The position numbers were made by a program, and so were the translations under genes. 10,251 nucleotides of DNA, taken from contig CAMDAL010000128.1 in the NCBI GenBank assembly GCA_945888565.1, positions 1 through 10,251 of the forward strand, in the 5' to 3' direction. Every line of letters starts with the position of its first letter. Position 1 is the first letter of the stretch. Under the pieces are notes generated by a model that was not told the origin of the DNA, made no database searches, and worked only from the letters and a program-made list of their open reading frames with translations. This document shows, in pieces, positions 5,189 to 10,251 of this stretch. Source of the DNA: Devosia equisanguinis (GTDB lineage: Bacteria; Pseudomonadota; Alphaproteobacteria; Rhizobiales; Devosiaceae).

Positions 5189-6271
5189 TTGTTCGCGCAA
5201 GTTCGCCGGCCCACCGCGGCCCTGCTCATCATCCTCGCAACGCTGCTCGCCCTGGTGCTCGGGTCGCTGCCGGCCAGCGCCAACCCGCGACTGCTCGTCG
5301 ACATTGATACTGGCGAGGTGCTCTATGCCGAGGAAGCCGGCCAGCCTTGGCACCCGGCGTCGCTGACCAAGATGATGACGGCCTATGTCACCTTCGCCGC
5401 CATCAATGCGGGCCGCATCAGCCTCGACGACACCATCAAGGTATCGCGCAACGCCTGGAACCAGGCGCCGTCGAAGTCGGGTCTGGCGGTGGGGTCGGCG
5501 ATCACGGTGCGGGATGCGCTCTATGTGCTGATCGTCAAATCGGCCAATGACATCGCGGTGGCGCTTGGCGAGAAGATTTCGGGCAGCGAGAAGGAGTTTG
5601 TCAGCGAGATGAACAAGATGGCGCAGGCCATGGGCCTGACCGCCACGCATTTCGTCGATCCCAGCGGGCTCAGCGCGGGAGCGCAGGTAACGTCGGCGCG
5701 CGATCTGGCCATGCTGGGCCTCTACATCCTCCGCGACTACCCGCAGTATTCCGACATTTTCTCGACCGAGCGGGTGCGGCTGGGCAAGGCGAGCCACGAA
5801 TCCAACAACGGTCTGCTGGAGCACTTCCAGGGCACGACCGGGATGAAGACCGGCTATATCTGCGCCTCGGGCCTCAACATCGTGGCGACGGTGAAGCGCG
5901 ACGGGCGCAATCTGATGGTGGTGGTGCTGGGCGGCTCGTCGGCGCGCGAGCGCAACGAGATGGCGGCCGAACTGGTGCTGAAGGGCCTTGCCGGCTCGGT
6001 CGGCGGCACGGGCAAGAGCGTCGTGCAGCTGCAGAATATCGCAGCCGAGCCGTTCAACATGCGGCCGCAGATCTGCGGCAAGCAGGCCAAGCAGTTCATC
6101 GCCGAGCGAGAAGCCGCGTTCCCGATGGGACTGAAGGGGCAGCCGAGCTACCTGACTGACAAAATCGACGGCGCCGAATATACCGCGACCGATCTCGGGG
6201 TGCTCGTCGATTTCCCGGTGCCCCGGCCGCGTCCGCAATGGGCGCCGGCGGCGGTGGCGCTGGTCGACTAG
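5189..6271 (+). CDS. D-alanyl-D-alanine carboxypeptidase (low-molecular-weight PBP, peptidase S11)
   Basis: 360 residues from TTG at 5189. This start is chosen because CGGAGG lies four bases upstream and because it gives a clean signal peptide: basic RRP, a hydrophobic core at about 9-25, and cleavage after PASA (31). An upstream TTG at 5129 would add 20 residues in front. All three penicillin-binding motifs are present: SLTK (Ser58 nucleophile, Lys61), SAN (118-120) and KTG (220-222). The protein trims the terminal D-alanine from peptidoglycan pentapeptides in the periplasm. The usual C-terminal PBP5-like anchoring domain is not obvious. The last 90 residues instead hold a Cys-containing RPQICGKQAKQF segment and a Pro-rich tail, a layout I associate with alphaproteobacterial DacF/DacC-like proteins. 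The stop codon overlaps that of the convergent TusA gene. Confidence 0.93.
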   Translation: MFAQVRRPTAALLIILATLLALVLGSLPASANPRLLVDIDTGEVLYAEEAGQPWHPASLTKMMTAYVTFAAINAGRISLDDTIKVSRNAWNQAPSKSGLAVGSAITVRDALYVLIVKSANDIAVALGEKISGSEKEFVSEMNKMAQAMGLTATHFVDPSGLSAGAQVTSARDLAMLGLYILRDYPQYSDIFSTERVRLGKASHESNNGLLEHFQGTTGMKTGYICASGLNIVATVKRDGRNLMVVVLGGSSARERNEMAAELVLKGLAGSVGGTGKSVVQLQNIAAEPFNMRPQICGKQAKQFIAEREAAFPMGLKGQPSYLTDKIDGAEYTATDLGVLVDFPVPRPRPQWAPAAVALVD

Positions 6272-6492
6272 GACCCGCGCACCACCTCGAAGCGCAGCAC
6301 GTCGCCGTCCGTCGACACCGTGCAGGCATGGCCGTGCTGGCGGCAGTAGAGCGGGATGTCGATCTTTGCCATCGGGTCGGTGGCGAGCACCACCAGCGCC
6401 GTTCCCGGCGCGGCGGCCTCGACCCGCTTTTCAAGCTTGAGGACAGGCAGGGGGCATTTCAGCCCCCGGCAGTCGATGGTGTCAGGGGGCAA
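6268..6492 (-). CDS. TusA-family sulfurtransferase (SirA-like sulfur carrier)
   Basis: 74 residues from a TTG at 6490-6492. TusA-family proteins are small cytoplasmic carriers that accept persulfide sulfur from cysteine desulfurases and pass it on, for example in tRNA thio-modification or molybdenum cofactor work. The signature DCRGLKCPLPVLK is at 7-19; the Cys of KCPLP (Cys13) is the catalytic one, and Cys8 is the additional cysteine common in the family. The LVVLATDPMAKIDIPLYC stretch and a final LRFEVVRG strand complete the beta-alpha fold. An ATG at 6514-6516 is in frame but would add an uncharacteristic Cys/Trp-rich octapeptide inside the upstream gene. The start overlaps the end of the CAP-protein gene by 11 bases, suggesting coupling. 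The exact partner system cannot be told from here. Confidence 0.85.
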   Translation of the reverse strand: MPPDTIDCRGLKCPLPVLKLEKRVEAAAPGTALVVLATDPMAKIDIPLYCRQHGHACTVSTDGDVLRFEVVRGS

Positions 6493-6949
6493 GCACCAGC
6501 ACCCAGTAGACGCCATTCACCGAGGCGGGCTCGTAGACGACGCCGAGGCCGGCGCGGTCGACGCCCTGCGTCGCCAGCGCCGACGCATCGGCCGGCACGG
6601 CGCGCCAGCCGGAGAACACTTCGGCAAAGGTCGAATAGCCGGCCGAGAGACGCATCACCGTGGCGCCGGGCGGCAGCAGCGGCTGGGCGCCCGTCTTGGC
6701 ATAGTTCTGCGCCAGGGTCTGGGCGGTGGAATCGAGCACCGTGTCGCCGCGTACATCCGTGGCGCCGTTCTGGCGGCGGTAGTCGTTGAGCAGGAACAGG
6801 GCCTCGACGCGGTTGAGCTGGGCGCCCGGCCGGTTCATCGGGGCGGTCAGCCCTTCGGACAGAGGGGCACCGCCGCCCATGGAGCAGGCTGCGAGCGCTA
6901 CGGCGAGACCGCCGGCGAGCGTGAGGCGGAAGAGGTTTCGTGCGGTCAT
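6482..6949 (-). CDS. CAP-domain (SCP/PR1-like) lipoprotein
   Basis: 155 residues. A lipoprotein signal peptide is clear: basic start, hydrophobic stretch 9-20 and lipobox LAAC with Cys22. The rest is a compact bacterial CAP domain: LNRVEALFLLNDYRRQNG (45-62), a helix with AQTLAQNYAK (75-84), MRLSAGYSTFAEVFSGWRAVPADASAL (98-124) and the terminal VYWVLVLA strand. Bacterial CAP proteins are secreted or lipid-anchored and mostly of unknown biochemical role. The N-terminal His/Glu pair often seen in CAP proteins is not evident, and the domain is short. A GGAA-type ribosome binding site lies 10-15 bases upstream. The gene overlaps the TusA gene downstream and begins 50 bases past the tRNA-Arg gene on the same strand. 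Confidence 0.82.
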   Translation of the reverse strand: MTARNLFRLTLAGGLAVALAACSMGGGAPLSEGLTAPMNRPGAQLNRVEALFLLNDYRRQNGATDVRGDTVLDSTAQTLAQNYAKTGAQPLLPPGATVMRLSAGYSTFAEVFSGWRAVPADASALATQGVDRAGLGVVYEPASVNGVYWVLVLAP

Positions 6950-6999
6950 GTCAGGCGATTCCTTCGGGTATGGCCGGGCCCGGAGCGCGGTGAAAGCGG

Positions 7000-7076
7000 T
7001 GGTGACCCCGACGCGATTCGAACGCGTGGCCTCAGGATTAGGAATCCTGCGCTCTATCCGACTGAGCTACGGGGCC
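7000..7076 (-). tRNA. tRNA-Arg (anticodon CCU)
   Basis: The minus strand folds into a full cloverleaf of 77 bases including the encoded CCA (7000-7002). Acceptor arms GGCCCCG and CGGGGTC pair with one G-U. The D stem is GCTC/GAGC, the anticodon stem CAGGA/TCCTG with loop TTCCTAA, and the T stem ACGCG/CGCGT with loop TTCGAAT. The variable loop has five bases. The anticodon CCT (plus-strand 7040-7042) reads the arginine codon AGG, a rare codon in such GC-rich genomes. An AT-rich stretch at 7095-7122 lies just upstream and may hold its promoter. Confidence 0.96.
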
Positions 7077-7129
7077 GCCTTGCGGCACTGGCCATAGCAA
7101 AACAAAGCAAACAATTAAACCCTTCGCGC
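7077..7129 (-). promoter_or_regulatory. AT-rich upstream region of tRNA-Arg, probable promoter region
   Basis: Between the stop codon of the unknown Rossmann-fold gene and the tRNA lies a stretch that is distinctly AT-rich compared with its surroundings. Minus-strand hexamers TTTAAT and TATGGC lie 17 bases apart, a weak sigma-70-like pair. Position and composition favour a tRNA promoter; the hexamers alone would not be convincing. Confidence 0.35.
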
Positions 7130-7849
7130 TCAGAGCTGTGCCATGCGCCAATCGGGCCAGGCCGCGACATAGTGGACGCGGCGGGTATCCCGGGCTTCCT
7201 CGCGAAACGGCGCGACCTCCCATTTCCAGCGCAAGCCGGAGCGGGGCATGGGGTAGCCGTGCAGCAGGTCGGCGCTGTCGAGGATGACGCCGTGGCGGTT
7301 GAGCACGCGGTAGTCGAGATCGGTGATGAGGGTCACGGGGCAGGGCAGGGCGGCGAGCGTCGCCAGGTGGCTGTCTACCACACGGCGCGCCATGGCCGGT
7401 TCGGCGCCACTGGCCATGGCGCTCAGCACATTCGCCGAGATGACCCAGTCGAGGCCTTCGACGTCGCGGAGGAAGTCGAGCGCCGCGGGATCGGCCGCCG
7501 TGGAGAGGTCGCGCCACGCGAGGCGGACGTTGGGATAGCGGGCGATGCGGGCATCGATGCTCGACAGGTGCACGCGGTCGACGAGGAGCACGTGCTCGAA
7601 GGTGCGGGCCAGCGATTCGAGCGGCAGGTCGAACAGCGCGCCGGAGCCGAGCACCACGACCGTGCGCCTTACCGAATGGTCATCGATGGTGGTGTCGAGC
7701 AGGCCGCGGGCATTGGCGAGGTGCGGCGCCCAGGCGCGCGCCTGGCGGGCGCCACGCGCCCAGTAGCCGATCGCCGGCCGCAAGTGCGGACGGAAGGCCG
7801 GGGGCGTGCGCCGGTAGCTCGCGGCGTAGACGGCTAGTTCGGCCAGCAT
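7130..7849 (-). CDS. Hypothetical protein with Rossmann-like (methyltransferase-type) core
   Basis: 239 residues; I do not recognise a named family. Residues 63-93 read RTVVVLGSGALFDLPLESLARTFEHVLLVDR, which fits the glycine-rich nucleotide or SAM-binding loop (GSG at 68-70) and the acidic end of strand two (Asp91) of a class I methyltransferase fold. DWVISANVLSAM (134-145) resembles the fourth strand of that fold, and CPVTLITDLDYRVL (170-183) a later one. The N-terminal 60 residues are basic and helical. No membrane segments are seen. Soluble SAM-dependent methyltransferase-like enzyme is the best guess; no catalytic motif identifies a substrate. GAGGTG about 12 bases before the ATG is a weak ribosome binding site. 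The gene is divergent from the SNase-like gene. Confidence 0.75.
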   Translation of the reverse strand: MLAELAVYAASYRRTPPAFRPHLRPAIGYWARGARQARAWAPHLANARGLLDTTIDDHSVRRTVVVLGSGALFDLPLESLARTFEHVLLVDRVHLSSIDARIARYPNVRLAWRDLSTAADPAALDFLRDVEGLDWVISANVLSAMASGAEPAMARRVVDSHLATLAALPCPVTLITDLDYRVLNRHGVILDSADLLHGYPMPRSGLRWKWEVAPFREEARDTRRVHYVAAWPDWRMAQL

Positions 7850-7902
7850 CGGGGGTCGCGCACCTCAGGCGGGGGAATCGCGGCGCCCAGGCGCGGGATT
7901 TT

Positions 7903-7923
7903 GGCGCGCCTCTGCCGCGGCAG
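7903..7923. repeat. Two adjacent perfect palindromes in the divergent gap
   Basis: GGCGCGCC (7903-7910) and CTGCCGCGGCAG (7912-7923) are both fully self-complementary and separated by one base. They lie in the 130-base gap between the divergent unknown gene and the SNase-like gene. High GC content makes such palindromes more likely by chance. A binding site is possible but unproven. Confidence 0.25.
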
Positions 7924-7979
7924 GGAGAATTTCGCCGCAATTTCATGCAGTTTTGCCTTCGTTGCAACGGGGCGGATTC

Positions 7980-8783
7980 TTGGGACGGTATGCGGTCAGT
8001 CTGTTCGCACTCGTGGCGGGCCTCGCCATGCCTCTAGCAGCGCTCGCCTGCGAGGGGCTGGTGAACGGGCCGCAGGGTGTCGTCACTTCGGTTACCGATG
8101 GCGACACGGTGATCCTCGACAATGGCCTCGTGGTGCGGCTGGTCGGCATCCAGGCGCCGAAGCTGCCGCGCGGCAGCGATGATTTCGCGGCCTGGCCCAG
8201 GAGCGACGCAGCGCGGGCGGCGCTCGAAGCGCTGGTTGGCGGCAAGCAGGTCCGCCTGCGCCATGGCGGCGAGCGGCTCGACCGGCACGGGCGGAGTCTC
8301 GGGCAACTGTTCGTCGTGGGCGAGCCGGAACTGTGGGTGCAGCGCCAGATGGTCGCCGACGGCTACGCCCGGGCCTACTCGTTTCCCGACAATCGCTCGT
8401 GCATGGCTGATTTGCTGAGCGCGGAGGGTCGGGCGCGCCTCAACCGTCTTGGCATCTGGGGTGATCCCTATTATGCCGTGCGTCGGGCGGACCGGCCCAG
8501 CGAACTTTCCGGCCGCTCCGGACATTATGAACTGGTGGAGGGACGGGTGCTCGCGGCCGAACAGGCCGGTGGGCGCGTGTACCTCAATTTCGGTCGAACC
8601 TGGAAGACGGACTTCACTGTGGTCATCGACAAGACGGCGCTCGGGCGCTTCGGCAAGGATGGTCTGGACCCGCTCAAGCTGGCCGACGCGCTGGTGCGCG
8701 TGCGCGGCTGGGTGGACGACTACGACGGTCCGCGTATCGAGGTGACGCATCCCGAGCAGATCGAGATCCTCGCTACCCGATGA
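7980..8783 (+). CDS. Exported SNase-like (thermonuclease family) protein
   Basis: 267 residues from TTG at 7980, preceded by GGGGCGGA; TTG codons at 7962 and 7953 are in-frame alternatives. The signal peptide has a hydrophobic core (about 5-21) and an ALA cleavage site before Cys24. The SNase domain follows: VTDGDTVILDNG (38-49), VRLVGIQAPK (52-61) and DRHGR (101-105), then WVQRQMVADGYARAY (119-133) and LGIWG (157-161). Compared with staphylococcal nuclease, Arg35 and Arg87 have counterparts (Arg53, Arg105), but the calcium ligand Asp40 is Gln58 and the catalytic Glu43 is Lys61. This GIQAPK form recurs in alphaproteobacterial members as far as I recall. Nuclease activity is therefore doubtful. 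The last 100 residues hold a VEGRVLAAEQAGGRVYLNFG segment resembling an OB-like extension. The stop overlaps the M48 protease start in ATGA. Confidence 0.85.
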   Translation: MGRYAVSLFALVAGLAMPLAALACEGLVNGPQGVVTSVTDGDTVILDNGLVVRLVGIQAPKLPRGSDDFAAWPRSDAARAALEALVGGKQVRLRHGGERLDRHGRSLGQLFVVGEPELWVQRQMVADGYARAYSFPDNRSCMADLLSAEGRARLNRLGIWGDPYYAVRRADRPSELSGRSGHYELVEGRVLAAEQAGGRVYLNFGRTWKTDFTVVIDKTALGRFGKDGLDPLKLADALVRVRGWVDDYDGPRIEVTHPEQIEILATR

Positions 8784-10249
8784 GCACGTTCAACCCCACC
8801 AAGGCGCTCGGCGCCGCAACCGCGGCGTCGCTGTTCGCGCTGCTGGCGGCCTGCTCCAGCTTCGGGCCATCGGTCGATGTGGCGCGCACGCAGGATCGCG
8901 GCGCGCCGTCCGTCGTCAGCGTGGACCCCGAAGAGGATGCGATCGGGGCGCGCGAGCATCCGCGCATCGTTGCCTCCTATGGCGGCATCTATGCGGACCG
9001 GCGGGCCGAGATCATGCTGGCGCGGATCGTCGGGCGGCTGCTGGCCGCGGCCGACCAGCCGAACCAGGCCTTCACCGTCACCATTCTCGATACCGCCGAG
9101 GTCAACGCCTTCGCGCTGCCGGGTGGCTATGTCTATGTGACGCGCGGACTGCTGGCGCTGGCTTCCGATACGTCGGAGATCGCCGCGGTGCTGGCGCACG
9201 AGATCGCTCACGTGACGCTCAGGCACGCGCGGGCCCGCACCAACAAGCAGCGCGAGAGCGAGATCGTCGACAAGGTGGTGTCGGGGGTGTTCGGCTCCAA
9301 CGTCGATACCGACCAGGCGGCGAACCGCAACAAGATGCAGCTTGCCGCCTTCAGCCAGGCACAGGAACTGTCGGCCGACAAGGAAGGCATCATGACCTCC
9401 GGCAAGGCGGGCTTCGACCCGCATGCGGCGGCCCGCTTCCTCGGCGCCATGGGGCGGTTTGCCCAGTACAGCCAGGGTGACGTGGATCTCGCCGACGACT
9501 TCCTGTCGTCCCACCCCTCGACGCCCGACCGCATCCAGAAGGCCATCGAGACGGCGCGCTCGTTCTTCGGCGCACCGGGGCTCGGCGAGACCGGTCGCGA
9601 GGGCTATCTCGGCGGCATTGACGGCATGGCCTTTGGCGACAGCCCGAGCCAGGGCGCGGTGGTGGGCAAGCGCTACATCAACCCGACGCTCAAGTTCACC
9701 TTCGCGGTCCCGTCGAACTACTCGCTGCAGATATCGAAGGGCGCGGTGGTGGGCGTGGCCGGCGAGGGCGAGGCCGTGCGCTTCGACAGCGCCGAAGTGC
9801 CCAAGACCATGCCGCTCGAGGATTACCTCAAGTCGGGCTGGATTGCCGGGCTGCAGCCCGCCTCGGTGAAGCGCGAGAACACCAACGGCTTCGAGATGGC
9901 ATCGGGCGTCGCGGTGACGCCGCAGTGGAACTTCCGCGTTGCCGTGGTGCGGCTCGATGGACGGGTCTATCGCTTCATCTTCGCGGCGAAGTTCGACAGC
10001 CCTGGTTTCACCCGGGCGGCCGAAGAGACGCTGAAGAGCTTCAGGACCGCGTCGCAGCGCGATCTCGGTTCGGTCAAGCGGCTGGTGATCCGCACTGTCA
10101 CCGCCGGCAGTGTCGATTCCGCTGATTCGCTGGCTCGCCGCATGGCCGGGCTCAGTCGCGGCACCGACCTGTTCTACATTCTCAACAACCTCTATCCCGG
10201 CGACACGCTGGTCACCGGGCAGAAGTACAAGATCGTCGCGGTGGAGTAA
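8780..10249 (+). CDS. M48-family zinc metalloprotease lipoprotein with C-terminal LysM-like segment
   Basis: 489 residues, complete: the stop TAA ends at 10249, two bases before the window edge. The N-terminus is a lipoprotein signal with lipobox LAAC (Cys25). The M48 catalytic domain holds HEIAH (140-144), which supplies two zinc ligands and the catalytic Glu, and QELSADKEG (195-203) with Glu196 as the third ligand. NAFALPGGYVYVTRGLL (109-125) and SSHPSTPDRI (243-252) are further family marks. Relatives (BepA, LoiP, YcaL) are periplasmic quality-control proteases for outer-membrane proteins. Residues 296-425 form an extra beta-rich domain. Residues 434-488, with an ARRMAGLS segment followed by LYPGDTLVTGQKYKIV, resemble a LysM-like fold that may touch peptidoglycan. 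The start overlaps the SNase-like gene by 4 bases, so the two are probably one operon. Confidence 0.93.
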   Translation: MSTFNPTKALGAATAASLFALLAACSSFGPSVDVARTQDRGAPSVVSVDPEEDAIGAREHPRIVASYGGIYADRRAEIMLARIVGRLLAAADQPNQAFTVTILDTAEVNAFALPGGYVYVTRGLLALASDTSEIAAVLAHEIAHVTLRHARARTNKQRESEIVDKVVSGVFGSNVDTDQAANRNKMQLAAFSQAQELSADKEGIMTSGKAGFDPHAAARFLGAMGRFAQYSQGDVDLADDFLSSHPSTPDRIQKAIETARSFFGAPGLGETGREGYLGGIDGMAFGDSPSQGAVVGKRYINPTLKFTFAVPSNYSLQISKGAVVGVAGEGEAVRFDSAEVPKTMPLEDYLKSGWIAGLQPASVKRENTNGFEMASGVAVTPQWNFRVAVVRLDGRVYRFIFAAKFDSPGFTRAAEETLKSFRTASQRDLGSVKRLVIRTVTAGSVDSADSLARRMAGLSRGTDLFYILNNLYPGDTLVTGQKYKIVAVE

Positions 10250-10251
10250 GC

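Noticed and set aside
7000..7076. tRNA-Arg(CCU) as the attachment site of an integrated element.
   Set aside because: tRNA-Arg genes are common integration sites, but no integrase lies next to it and I saw no repeat of the tRNA 3' end within the window.
6356..7837. A 493-codon open frame on the plus strand.
   Set aside because: It runs antisense across TusA, the CAP lipoprotein, the tRNA and the Rossmann-fold gene. Its product has no recognisable domain and it is explained by GC-rich codon use on the other strand.

Overview
The window is about 10.25 kb of GC-rich, densely packed bacterial chromosome. Gene content and promoter type point to an alphaproteobacterium of the order Hyphomicrobiales, and a Devosia-like genome is my best guess. 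The signs are a GGAAC-N17-CGTT element typical of the alphaproteobacterial general-stress sigma factor EcfG, a periplasmic M48 lipoprotein, a SNase-like protein of the GIQAPK type and a tRNA-Arg(CCU). This assignment is inference from protein style and cannot be proved here. I see no phage, transposon, CRISPR array or integrase.

Left part (1-2012): a HxlR-family regulator overlaps by 4 bases a class II/III-like aminoglycoside 3-N-acetyltransferase homologue, forming a two-gene unit behind a strong inverted repeat (63-91). Facing it is a 125-codon remnant of a MATE efflux transporter. It keeps TM1 and TM11-12 but has lost roughly 320 central residues in frame. Then comes a 266-base gap holding a GC-rich hairpin and a perfect 14-base palindrome (GTTAGCATGCTAAC) resembling a MarR/SlyA operator.

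Middle (2013-5081): azlC-azlD, a two-component branched-chain amino acid exporter. Next is a glycine-zipper general-stress protein that apparently starts at ATT and sits behind an EcfG-type promoter. A DJ-1/PfpI protein then lies divergent from a YafY-type WYL-domain regulator, with a quasi-palindrome centred on CCCTAGGG between them.

Right part (5189-10249): a secreted D-alanyl-D-alanine carboxypeptidase runs into a convergent TusA-type sulfur carrier protein, the two stop codons sharing the four bases CTAG. TusA overlaps a CAP-domain lipoprotein gene on the minus strand. Then come tRNA-Arg(CCU) and a conserved-looking Rossmann-fold protein of unknown function, both minus strand. Finally an exported SNase-like protein overlaps by 4 bases an M48 metalloprotease lipoprotein that ends at the window edge. 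At least four products in this half are predicted to be exported, which gives it a cell-envelope theme.

Most of the window is ordinary chromosomal housekeeping and stress biology. The observations that deserve a second look are the ATT start with its EcfG promoter, the in-frame internally deleted MATE gene, the regulator-coupled acetyltransferase, and the SNase-like protein lacking two classical active-site acids.
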